Positions 10,166 to 19,219 of a DNA stretch of 42,500 bases are shown here, one piece after another. Every line of letters starts with the position of its first letter. Within the stretch, counting starts at the first letter, position 1. The notes under the pieces are model-generated. The model ran no database searches and was not told where the DNA came from. It saw only the letters and a list, made by a program, of their open reading frames with translations. The stretch comes from Paulinella micropora (lineage: Eukaryota > Cercozoa > Imbricatea > Euglyphida > Paulinellidae): NCBI GenBank assembly GCA_019918135.1, contig WBZZ01003856.1, positions 102,501 through 145,000 of the forward strand, read 5' to 3'. Position numbers and translations under genes: made by a program.

Positions 10166-10560
10166 GGGGGTAGTCAGCGGGGGTATCGTAAAAACGAGGT
10201 CTTTCCCTCTCCTTTCTATCCTTTCTTCCTTTTGTTTGTGAATTTAAGTTGCTAATTTCCTTGGCTCAGACTCAGAGAAGGGGGCGGGGGAATATGAGGT
10301 TGGGTATCCAATTTCTTCATCCCCATCCCCTTTTAAATTCCTAAGCCAAAAGAATCATAAACTTAGATTTCCAAAAGAAAAGAGAACCGAGAAAAAAACG
10401 AGAAAGATGATAAGAAAAGGAGGGAGAGGGGCGAGGTAAGCCTCCGCGTTGAAAGGTGCAGGGCGTGGGCTAGCAAGTGTCTCCTCCTAAAGGCAACGGC
10501 CTGCGTGGGTGGTCTTATTTGGTGCCGGGGGGGGGGGGGCGAGTTGTCAGAGCATTTTGT
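10166..10560. other. Spacer between the inverted minisatellite arrays
   Basis: I find no gene here. Pyrimidine-rich sequence on the left (CCCTCTCCTTTCTATCC) faces purine-rich sequence on the right (AAAAGGAGGGAGAG). TTGGCTCAG... and ...CTAAGCCAA lie on either side of about 10305, so the spacer is itself a loose inverted repeat. The ORF covering it is low complexity. Confidence 0.5.
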
Positions 10561-11195
10561 GAGTCGGGAAATATAACGGTGCGGGGGGGGGGGGGGGGGT
10601 GTACTTTTTATGTTCCTTGGAAAAAAAATCCTTGACACCCAGCCTGAGCACCCCCGACCCCCGCCCAAGCAGGGGTTTTTTTGGAAGGGGTCGCACCCCC
10701 CCCCCCCCCCCCCTCCTCCCCTTCCCCCTATACCTTTATGTTCTTGGCTCAAAAAAAAACCTCGACATCCAGCCTGAGCACCCCTGACCCCCGCCCGAGC
10801 AGGGATTTTTGGGCGGGGTCGCACCCACCCCCCTCCTCCCCCTCCCCCTATACCTTTATGTTTCTTGGCTCAAAAAAAAAACCTCGACATCCAGCCTGAG
10901 CACCCCTGACCCCCGCCCGAGCAGGGGTTTTTTTGTAGGCGGGGGTCTCGACACCCAGCCTGAGCACCCTCGACCCCCGCCCAAGCAGGGGTTTTTTTTG
11001 GGCGGGGTCGCACCCACCCCCCTCCTCCCCTCCCCCTATACCTTTATGTTTCTTGGCTCAAAAAAAAACCTCGACATCCAGCCTGAGCACCCCCGACCCC
11101 CGCCCGAGCAGGGGTTTTTTGTAGGCGGGGGACTCGACACCCAGCCTGAGCGTCCCCCGACCCCCGCCCAGGCAGGGGTTTTTGAAGAGTTTCGC
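10561..11195 (-). repeat. Minisatellite array 2 (about 6 units), inverted relative to array 1
   Basis: This is the reverse complement of the array 1 unit: CTCGACATCCAGCCTGAGCA and CCCCGCCCGAGCAGGGG recur near 10632, 10762, 10884, 10947, 11071 and 11133. It also contains the reverse of the CATAAAGGTATAG block. With array 1 it forms a quasi-palindrome of about 1.75 kb. Confidence 0.85.
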
Positions 11196-11219
11196 AGCTG
11201 ACCCCCCCCCCCCCTGCCA

Positions 11220-11367
11220 GCTCCCACTCATTCACGTCTTTTAGCATAGAGATCCTCTTCAGTGTTTCCTTGTCTGTACGCTTGCCTAACGTCGAAAGCT
11301 TTCCTTTTTGTAATTGCCATCTTTTTCTGTGTGTCCTTTCTGGTAAGGCATGAGAGTAACGATTCAC
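11220..11367 (-). pseudogene. Helicase N-terminal fragment, copy C
   Basis: A short minus-strand frame contains TLGKRTDKETLKRISML followed by KDVNEWEL. This parallels TLGQRMEKKVLKKISML and ENLNEWEL near the start of copy A (9060-8980). Similarity ends at a poly-C tract beside minisatellite array 2, so only about 40 codons survive. It is a third partial copy of the helicase gene. Confidence 0.55.
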
Positions 11368-11640
11368 CTGTCGAAATCCTGTCTGTTTTGGAGCCTCTTA
11401 CAAAACCTATTGAAATAGCAAATGGATAAAGCAAAGGGGTGTGAGGGGGGGGGGGGGGAGGCGCCCCCTCTCTCTCTGATGTAGCCCCACCCCCCCCACC
11501 CCCCCACCCCCACGCCCTTTCCCACTCCCCTTTTCCCCGCCGGACAATAAAACTAGTGACAAAGAAAGAGGAAGGGGAGGAAAGAGGCAAGGGATTGGGG
11601 GCAGGAGGCTTTCCCAATGAAACACTGTTCTTGTTCATCG
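11368..11640. other. Non-coding low-complexity spacer with G and C runs
   Basis: I see no gene. It contains a 14-base G run (11445-11458), CT-rich sequence and several C runs between the two helicase fragments. Confidence 0.5.
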
Positions 11641-13165
11641 TTATAATTCAAGTTAATGCTGCCAGCCATAATGAGAGGAGATGAACAGCAAGGATCCGTC
11701 ACGACGGTCTTGCGCTCGCACGGGATGATGGGCACGTTTTCTCCCGAGATCATGCTCTGCATCGTAGCTTGGTCCAGCACGCCCGCGAAGTTTCGTGGCA
11801 GGTCCAGGCACATGATAAGCTCTTTCTGGTATAGGCCTTGCAGACCCAATTTCTCTTTCGTGTTTGTGTTCAAGACCCCAACCTTTCCGCGCGGAAAGAT
11901 CGGGGTTTTGAACCCCGACCTTTCCGCGCGGTTTCAATTTCTTAATTATGTCGACAACCGTGCCCTTACCCCTACCGCCATAGCCAAGCAGAAAAGGCTC
12001 CGCAGAAGCCAATTGTCGATTGATCCGACGGGATACATTAGCCGACCCACCAGCACTTCGAACACGTAGCACATTTCTGGACTAAGTTGCAGTTTGCGTA
12101 TCTCGGCCCGGGAGGGAGTAAGTCACTCGTCACCGTCCAGCTCGGCCTCTGCCAACTTTGCAAAATCTATCTCAAAGTCGTAGACGTGGTCGGTGAACGG
12201 GGCATGCTCACTTCTACGACTTTGAAATCGTCCCAGATTCTGTACTCCAGGGTCTTGATGTTGAAGGAACAGTTTCTGAAACTGACCCAGTCGCTATGCA
12301 TGGAGGCAGGGCTCATGCGCGGGAAGAAAGGGTGGTCTACGTACGCCAGGTATTTATCGAGCCTGTCGAAGCCCAGCCTCAAGTTGTCAGTGTAGTACAC
12401 ACTTGATCGTAGTACCTCTGCCGTGTAGGCCTTAAAATCTAGCCAAGGTTGATAACCCCGGGCACGGTCGCGTGGGGGCGTAGGACAGAGCCTTCATACC
12501 GCAGCAGGTTGTTTGCAGAGCCATGTTCCACCAGCAGCTCGCGACAACAGTCCATATAGTTTGACAACTTGTTCAGGTTCACAGCCCCATAGAATTTCTT
12601 CATATCGTCGATTGTGGGCAGGCAGCTGTCGGCGTGGAACTCGGCATCCAGCCCCGTCGAACGGGAGACGTGCGCTCGGATGTCTGCCAGCCTTGCAGGC
12701 GTCAGGACCTGAGGACCGCCCTTGTGCATATCAGATTCAACCAGCAATTCATCGTACTTGTACACTCCCACCTGGATGTTCTGAGCGCTGCAGTACCTCA
12801 TCACTTCCAGCATGATTTGTAGCTCAAATCGTTGATAGACGTACTAGCTGATGAACTTAGCGAGTTTGTTGGGCTTGTCGTCCATCGACTGCACCAGAGC
12901 CCACACATCTCCGAACGTGATTGATCACGGAATTAAATTGCTTTTTGGCCCATTTTCTGTTTAGCGGGGTATCCTCCTTGCCCACTTGCTCCAACAATAG
13001 CTTCTGCATATCCTCCCTCCCGCCATGTACGAACCTGCTGAACAGCACGGGCACGGCCGCCTGCTCTCGGTCCGCCAACTGCACGAGAATGCTCGCCGCC
13101 GCATTGCAGATGTCAAGACTCTCATCATCGACCTTCGCTGCACGCTTTTTCTTGCTCGGCATAAC
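11640..13165 (-). pseudogene. D5-type SF3 helicase remnant, copy B
   Basis: Starting at a Lys-rich ATG near 13162, the broken frames parallel copy A but lack about 90 N-terminal residues present there. They retain ESLDICNAAASILVQL, a TPLNRKWAKKQFNSVIN block, the SDWVSFRNCSFNIKT block, a Walker A loop GYGGRGKGT (11959-11985), and LDQATMQSMISGENV with SSPLIMAG downstream. The region between Walker A and LDQAT, deleted in copy A, is present here but carries a palindromic insertion (11887-11931). Frame breaks lie near 12860, 12450, 12180, 12100 and 11900. The C-terminus is lost after about 11640. The family is the same as copy A, and function is unlikely. Confidence 0.65.
11887..11931. repeat. 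45-bp quasi-palindrome inserted in helicase copy B
   Basis: Arms beginning CCGCGCGGAAAG and ending CTTTCCGCGCGG flank a centre with GGGGTT...AACCCC. On the minus strand the native CCGCGCGGAAAGGT appears again right after the palindrome. This looks like an inverted copy of local sequence inserted by snapback or template switching. It lies about 28 bases after the Walker A codons. Confidence 0.75.
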
Positions 13166-13225
13166 GCGTAATCTCTCCTAGGAAAAGCACAATCATGAAG
13201 AAAGATTAGCCTAGTTCTCGCAGAC

Positions 13226-13291
13226 GACTTCACGTGAAAATAGCCTGTTTGCTAATGAGAACAAAAAAGGCAGGGGCTCTGTTCCGGCTCT
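13226..13291 (-). promoter_or_regulatory. Conserved upstream element of helicase copy B
   Basis: GACTTCACGTGAAAA and AAAAAAGGCAGGGGCTCTG match the two blocks upstream of copy A in order and approximate spacing. Confidence 0.35.
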
Positions 13292-13549
13292 GTTCTACTT
13301 CTTGGGTACACTGCCTCCAATCGACCATATCAAATTCATGTTTTTGGTCACATCACTTGAACCACCTCGGCCGGGCGTGGGATAATCTAAGGCAGGGGCG
13401 CGGGAAAAAAGCTAGGCCACGAGGCGCTGAGGCGGGGGTCGGGGCTGTGCGTGCAGGGGTCGGTTGACGCAACCGTACCCTGTATCCTAAGAACTCGAAG
13501 GATGGGGGGGGGGGGGTCTGCCCGGTTCTTCCCCTCCTTTTTTCTTTTC

Positions 13550-14404
13550 CCGCCAAATTATCAGAAAAAACTTCCCGAGTTCACAGGCTATAACCACATT
13601 TTGTGGGTCGTGCACAGACAGAGCCAGAAGATTTTGCGCGAAATTTTTCCGAAACGAGGTCTGGTAATTTGGGACGAAGAGGCCCAGCGCAAAGACAGAC
13701 TTGAAAAGAAACATACTTTTATTATGTCCTTGGGCTATGTGTCGGATTTGCAAGAAGCTAACGGTATTCGCGCTTGGTCCGAAGCTATGCGCGACAATCA
13801 AATAGGCGTGTGCGAAACTACCAGTATCATCTCTGCCCAGCTGGTGTCACAAGCACGACAAGCGGGAGGCAGGCAGCTCCCCGAGTTCCCGCCAAACAGC
13901 GGATTGTACGGTCTGTGCTGCACGCAGCTCGACGACAACGGGTCCTTTGTAGATTATCTGAATAACTTCCAGACGATCCAGAACGGTCCTTGGGATATTT
14001 ACCAGGAAAAACTCCCTTTTGCCCAAAATTTAGTGGATCAGTTATTCTTGCTGATGGAACGCTACGCACGGCTCCTGCTAAAACAGGCTCAAGAGAGTAA
14101 GCCGTTTTTTCTGCCCGGCGGTGCCACGCTTAACGACGTGGCTGTGTATATTTATTCTGTGCCAAGCCAGAAGCAGCGGTTGGGCAGGGTGCGCCTCTTG
14201 GACTCGCAACTAGCTTTCACCAAAGGATTCCATGCCACTAGTAACGATGCCCGGGACTGGCTCAAAAATCTTAGCGCAAAGCCGTCTTTCCCAAGATCGG
14301 TGATGCGCTTGCAAATTCTCCTTTACTTGGCCTTGCTAGCTAACAGTGGTACAAAATTGGATTACGTATTAGTACTGCGCCAGCTGCTCAACGCGCCTTT
14401 TTAA
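13550..14404 (+). CDS. Unrecognised protein, about 285 residues, 5' end uncertain
   Basis: The frame is open from 13451, but a 13-base G run lies in its first 70 bases, and convincing coding sequence starts only near 13550 (YQKKLPEFTGYNHILW). The true N-terminus is therefore probably lost, or starts at a later Met such as 13724. The protein has an amphipathic, helical look with no membrane segment or motif I recognise. It stops at a TAA (14402-14404), after which the same frame continues with protein-like sequence to 14611. The convergent neighbour is the membrane-protein gene ending at 14595. Confidence 0.5.
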   Translation, partial: PPNYQKKLPEFTGYNHILWVVHRQSQKILREIFPKRGLVIWDEEAQRKDRLEKKHTFIMSLGYVSDLQEANGIRAWSEAMRDNQIGVCETTSIISAQLVSQARQAGGRQLPEFPPNSGLYGLCCTQLDDNGSFVDYLNNFQTIQNGPWDIYQEKLPFAQNLVDQLFLLMERYARLLLKQAQESKPFFLPGGATLNDVAVYIYSVPSQKQRLGRVRLLDSQLAFTKGFHATSNDARDWLKNLSAKPSFPRSVMRLQILLYLALLANSGTKLDYVLVLRQLLNAPF

Positions 14405-14611
14405 AAAAAGCTCAACCGCGTGGTCCTGGTCTGGTTTCGAAAAGCCTTCAGGGACGCAAACAGACTCTGCATCTTAAACCAACAGGGCAATACTCTGCTA
14501 CAAACATTTAGCAATAGTGCTTTACAAGCGGGCTCTGACCCCTTTACTTGTTTAATGTTTTTTTCGCCATCAATACCCCCCTGCCCCGGCAGCCCTAGCG
14601 GGCTAAGCTAG
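14405..14611 (+). pseudogene. In-frame continuation after the TAA
   Basis: This is the same reading frame as the preceding ORF. KKLNRVVLVWFRKAF and the next 40 residues have normal coding composition, ending in a Pro/Ser-rich tail and TAG. The upstream TAA may be a nonsense mutation or an error in the TTTTTAAAAAAAG run. It could also be ordinary 3' sequence. Confidence 0.35.
14591..14604. terminator. Hairpin between convergent genes
   Basis: AGCCC-TAGC-GGGCT is a perfect five-pair stem where the plus-strand ORF and the minus-strand membrane-protein gene meet. It fits the pattern of hairpins at gene 3' ends in this block. Confidence 0.4.
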
Positions 14612-15515
14612 CGAGGGGCTGGCGGAGACTTACAAGTCGCGAGCCGACATGTTTTTTTATTGACGCGCAACGTTGGCAGGACCTACCCCTGATCCAATGC
14701 CGAACTAAGTAGATAACTAGCGGTATAATGGCCAGCACTATCGCCACAATGAAAAAGATAACCGCATCACAAAAATAATAGCCAGCATCTTCAAATTCAT
14801 CGGAACAATCCTTACGGCATGCTAAATAAATGCAACCGACACAGAAAGCCAACAAAAGAAGACAAATAACGAAGAAAAGCAGGATGACGATAAATTCGCC
14901 CTTTGGATGACACAGCATTTATGGCGTAGGAGATATTGCACGATCCGTTGCAGCCGGCTTCCCAGCTAAACTGTAAATTTTCAAATCGCCTTCTTCGGTA
15001 TTTGTTAATCAAACCGCTGCTGTACACCATGAGTTGTCTTTTACACATTGCTCTTCTTGCCCGCCGTCCCAGCCTAGTGCATTGCTCAGATGCAAGGTTA
15101 TGTTGTCCACATTATGGGTTTCAGCCGGTTTGGAATAGAAGTGGAGCTCATGCAAGAAATAACATTCCTGAGCTTCCTCAAAAGGTCTAACAGAACCTAG
15201 AATCACGGTTCCGTTTGAAGCTTGAACCTGTCTCCAACGTAGACCTGTGATGTGTTTTATCTTTGCAGGGACCCGATTTGAATTATCTTGGTTACTCTGC
15301 GCGTTGTCTCTACTTATTTTGCAAAAAGCTTCTGATAGCTTGTGGGTTAGTGTTAGTGTTGCTAGTGTCGCCATGTGACTTTTGCCCATTACGACTCTTT
15401 GCGTCCTCGTCCTCCTGTCGAGCCGCCTCCTCCTCCTCCGCCGCCGCTCTTGCCTACCGCCAATAGCTCTCCGCCCAGGACTAGGAAAGCGCAAAGAAAT
15501 AATGCTTGTTTCATT
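14595..15515 (-). pseudogene. Type I membrane protein with signal peptide, frameshifted
   Basis: An ATG near 15515 opens a clear signal peptide (MKQALFLCAFLVLGG) followed by a Gly-rich stretch. The frame breaks near 15440. A polar ectodomain segment runs in another frame to 15009, and a third frame carries FENLQFSWEAGCNGSCN. The C-terminal part (14918-14595) has two long hydrophobic segments separated by a Cys-containing loop, then a short basic tail. The intended product is probably an ectodomain of about 180 residues plus two membrane spans. I do not recognise the family. Confidence 0.5.
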
Positions 15516-15630
15516 TGGTTAGTTTTATATATACATATAACTTACTAGTCGCTATTGTATACACCCCAACGAAAATTACATGGCAAATTCTAGGTTTCCT
15601 TAATTCTAGTTTGTAGGAAAAAGGAAACAA

Positions 15631-16639
15631 ATGAGTATGGGGCGGGGGGAGACACAAATAATTTGTTCTTGGATAATAAACAGCAAAGCCATGATTAAAA
15701 GGAGGGCAGACCAGACCGCAAGCGACGGGGGTTTCGCTGCTACACTGCTTGCGCGGGCTGGGCATGCTGCTTTCCCTCCGTCCAGGCCGCGCCAGCGGCC
15801 TGGGCTGGTGGTCTTGTACGTGCGGCACTTGGTGGTGACCAAGAACGTGAAGCAGCTGGGAGACGAGCAAGCGCTGGCGGACGAAGTGTTTAGCTCAGCG
15901 GTTCCGTGGATCGACGTGTCGGGGAGCCGGGAAGTGCAGCAGGCGCGCAAAGATCCTGTTTTCGCAGGCTCGAAGGGACGGTAGTCCGGGCGTGTTAGCC
16001 TGTTCACCACTGCCGCGTGCCATGCTCACAGCAATGCTAGTCGCAGGACGCTACGCGGACGAGCACCGCCTGTGCATCCACGTGCTGCACGAGTTTGCAC
16101 CGGTGACGGCGACGGCGACCGCGCCGCCACCGCCGCCGACCAGAGAAGACGCGCTGCGTACGGTAGAGACTACGCTCGCACAGCTAGCCAGCCGCTACAG
16201 CAATACAGCGAGCGAGTACTTGTTCTTACTGCGCAACTGCCGCCGGCTACTAGTCAGCCCGCACGGCTTGCCCTGCCAGCTGTGCGGGCTGAAGGCGGGG
16301 CGCGGGGGGCCTGCCCCGCCACAGGGGTGGGCGTGCGTCTTTACTCACAAGAGCTATATTATGAACCGAGTCTCCGGCGGCGCTTGGGCTCACAATCTGT
16401 CGGTCTGGCGCCAACACGTGCGCACAACAAGTTCAGCACCGCGACGAGGGGGGGGGGGCTGGCGGGTGTGCCAGCCCGTACTGCAAGCGCGAGGGCTGGC
16501 ACAGGCCCCGGGCACCGAGCCCCCGTGGGCAAGGTCTGTCTGCAGGGAATGGAGTCGGCAGCAGGCGTATTGGCGGCGCGTAGACCAGTTCATGTACGAC
16601 CAGGCTATGCACGACTGGCGGAGACTTACCATGTCGTAA
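15631..16639 (+). pseudogene. Histidine-phosphatase-like (phosphoglycerate mutase fold) protein, frameshifted
   Basis: The first frame (15631-15984) contains LVVLYVRHLVVTKN, resembling the RHG catalytic motif with Gly replaced by Leu. The next frame (from 15992, break near 15985) begins LACSPLPRAMLTAMLV, the expected SPLxRAxxTA segment. It continues with an LHEF acidic position and LLVSPHGLPC, matching the family's late VSHG motif with one extra residue. The order R-H, R, E, H fits the family. These enzymes transfer or remove phosphate through a phosphohistidine. The RHG change and the frameshift make activity doubtful. The C-terminal 100 residues are Cys/Trp-rich and unrecognised. Confidence 0.5.
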
Positions 16640-16648
16640 AGCCGACGC

Positions 16649-16665
16649 GTGTTCAATTTGGACAC
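16649..16665. terminator. 3'-end hairpin after the phosphatase-like gene
   Basis: GTGTTC-AATTT-GGACAC forms a six-pair stem with one G-U pair, starting ten bases after the TAA at 16637-16639. Confidence 0.4.
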
Positions 16666-16723
16666 ACGGAGTTAGTGGGAGGGGGGGGGGGGAAGGGGAG
16701 CGGGGGCAGAGAAACAAACAGAA

Positions 16724-16753
16724 GGGGGGGGGGGGGGAGTGCTCCCCCCCCCC
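16724..16753. repeat. Poly-G / AGTGCT / poly-C snapback
   Basis: A run of 14 G, a six-base spacer and a run of 11 C. Another long G run lies at 16678-16692. It is intergenic, between the phosphatase-like gene and the next plus-strand gene. Confidence 0.7.
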
Positions 16754-16814
16754 TCCCCTCCGTTTCCTTCTTCGGGGGTACCCTAACATAAACAACATAT
16801 CCGAGAATGATTAC

Positions 16815-18240
16815 ATGCTGGCCGGGCTCTGGGACATGCTGGCGGGGGATACTAGCGACAGTGACTCTGAGGAGGACTGGGACTCGGACTCGGAAGAGGA
16901 AGAGCAGCCAAGGGCTTTGGTCTTGTACGGCTCCGGCTACTGGTGTGAGCGCTTTAGAAACGAAATCCTGGCCGGAATCAAGGCGCAGCAAAGAAAAGCG
17001 TCGTCGGCGATGTCCAGTAGCCGCCCCGAAAAAAAAACGCAGGGTTTGTTCCAGGAGCCGCTGGGCCAAGGCAAGGGCGGGGGTCGGCACACCCCCGCCT
17101 TTGATTTCCAACAAGCTAGCCTCCCTGAATAAAGCAGCAATGACCGCTGCCATCAAGTCACTAAAGGCCTATAACGTGAGAGCAGTGCGAGAGGCCATGC
17201 TCTCTGCGGGCTCTAGGTATGCAGGGCGGAAGTGGGGCGTCTCCCTACCTACGCCTGCGATCAAGATGGCTGCGTTCTTTATGTTCTCAGCGGGGCTCGA
17301 AGTCGCGAGGATCTGTTACACCTGCACGGGCCCCAAAAAGCGCGGCTCTGTCTGGAGGTGTAGGTGCGCCTTCAGACACAATGCCCTGGGGCAGGCCATC
17401 AAGCCCCGGGGGTATGCACCCTGCAACTTTGCGCAAGCCTGGTCGCCAGAGGGGGGGCACGACTTTGGTTCTCTCCTGCCGGTCTTGAGGGAGAACGCGA
17501 CAGCAGTCCAAAACTCGCTAGAGCCATTCCTCGACGACCTGGCTTACCAGGAGGTCAGGCGCCGGCACGACGAACTGAGCTCCGACTGCTCCTTGGCCAT
17601 GTTCCCGCTGGGATTCGGCCACGGGGACCCGCTGTGGTTATGGTACGATAATCGGTTTTTGTTGGCGCAGGTTGATTCTGTGGTGGAGCAGAGACGGCGT
17701 CAGGAGCTAACCCTGCGGCTGCGGGTCCTCGCGGTGGAGGACGACAGGGTCACAACGACGACGACGCAGGCAGCCGAGGACCAAGCAGAGCGCATGTCCG
17801 AAAAGGACAGGGCCAAACTAGAAAAAGCTTGTCTGACCAGCCCCACGGGTTTGCTGTTTTCAGCGCTAGAGACAGTGCTGCAAAAAACGGGGCTTTCATA
17901 TGTTTTGCGTTCTTTCGTAGTGAGCGCCAACTACCGCGGGGTCCCCCCCGAAGCCCCTGCCGTCGCCGTGTAGGCCAACCACTTCACACAGATCTTTGAC
18001 TTGTCGGAGCCCTTGTCGACTGGGGAAGAGGCAGCCACTAAGGGCGTGCTTTGCGTCCTACAGCAGCCATTCCACAGATTTTTTTGCACCTACATCGATC
18101 CTCACATCCGCCGGGTCCGCCCAGATTGGCCCGCCGCGCTCTCGGCTATCGTCGGCTCCTACTATCTCGCGGGGGGGCTGCACGCCCAACCCGTCCAGCC
18201 CGGCCCAGCCCACTGCCGTAGACAGGAAGATTTTTGCTAA
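16815..18240 (+). pseudogene. Unrecognised protein with acidic N-terminus, frameshift and in-frame TAG
   Basis: The ATG at 16815 starts an acidic segment (DSDSEEDWDSDSEEEE). A frameshift in the A run near 17030 moves coding to the frame that continues to a TAG at 17971-17973. The same frame then stays open with coding character to a TAA at 18238-18240. The middle has CYTC and CRC pairs (about 17310-17370) that could bind zinc. A helical region follows. The likely intact length is about 475 residues. The basic stretch after the acidic region could be a nuclear localisation signal. No family is recognised. Confidence 0.45.
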
Positions 18241-18260
18241 AAAAAAAAAAGTGTACTTTT

Positions 18261-18278
18261 AATAAAAGCCCAGGCTTT
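18261..18278. terminator. AATAAA plus hairpin shared by convergent genes
   Basis: AATAAA (18261-18266) runs into AAAGCC-CA-GGCTTT (18265-18278). It lies 20 bases after the plus-strand TAA and 45 bases after the minus-strand F-box gene's TGA. On the minus strand the hairpin is followed by TTATTAAAA. Confidence 0.5.
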
Positions 18279-18322
18279 ACAAGAAACGCAAATAATTGCG
18301 CTGACGACGGTACGCTTGGCAC

Positions 18323-19016
18323 TCACCGTTTGTCCAGACAGGATCCATAGCTCACCGCGCCAGTGTAAAGCAGTTTTGTGGCTGCAGGTATCGTCCCAGT
18401 GACGGAGGTCGGCAGCGGGCCCAAGCGCAACAGCTGTAGCTTGGGCAGGCGAGACTTCTGACGCACCCCGAAGTCAGACGAGGTCTGCCCGGTGTACAAG
18501 GCGCAGAGTTTCGAGACGGGGGAACGTCGTTCGAGACACAAATTCGCACGCCTGGTGCAGCATTGCCTCGTGGCCGGTTTCTATGCTCAGATCCACCAGC
18601 AGACAAGTAGGGGGGTCGAGCGGCCCGCGGGCTTGAGTGCACAGGTTGATCAAAAACCCAAAGTTGTCGGCTTCTTTTTCTTCTTCGGCGCCGACTACTA
18701 GGGAACAAAGCTGCATCCCTAGTTGCTCTTGCAGGCTTTTCAGCAGCCAGACCTCCTTGAACTGCGTCGATGATTTGTCTATAATGATTTCCGCGATTCC
18801 GGGTGCTGGGCGCCGCGCGCTGGTGTCTGCCGACAGTGGGTACAGCTGCGAGAGCGCCCAGCTCCTGAAAAGCTGCGGCTCCGCGCCACAGAGCTCGCGC
18901 AGCGCCGCTACATCCTCCCGCCTGTACAGGTAGTCGGCTATCACCTGCCAAACAACCACCGGCAACAGCACCCCCGGGCCGTGCCGCCGCCGCCGTTTTC
19001 TGCACCGTGCTGGCAT
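18323..19016 (-). pseudogene. F-box/LRR-like protein
   Basis: The ATG at 19016 is followed by a basic stretch and then LLPVVVWQVIADYLYRREDV, which fits an F-box (LP...I..YL...D). Later Leu-rich segments (FPRLETLRLV; RLPKLQLLRL) resemble leucine-rich repeats. The first frame ends at 18474. A frameshift near 18480 lets the second LRR continue to a TGA at 18323. F-box proteins recruit substrates to SCF ubiquitin ligases through Skp1. Viral F-box proteins are known to do this with host Skp1. Substrate unknown. Confidence 0.45.
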
Positions 19017-19219
19017 GTTGTGTGACTACAACGAGCTTTTGATTACAGTAAGGGGGAGAGGGGTGAGACAAACGGTTTAGGGTTCGGGAGTAAGAAGAGG
19101 GCTCTGGATACATGGCTCGAAAGAAAATAAAAACCCGTTATCCGCAGCCCTGGTTAGACACTATGCGTAATGTACCCCAAACAAACTCAGCAGCCGGCGA
19201 TATCAGGACTTTATTAAAC

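Noticed and set aside
9430..11195. A CRISPR array
   Set aside because: Unit lengths vary, the spacers are homopolymer runs, the orientation flips, and no cas genes are near. It is a minisatellite.
13451..13550. The first 33 codons of the ORF at 13451 as the real N-terminus
   Set aside because: They include a 13-base G run and Arg/Gly/Phe low complexity. Coding character begins only after about 13550.
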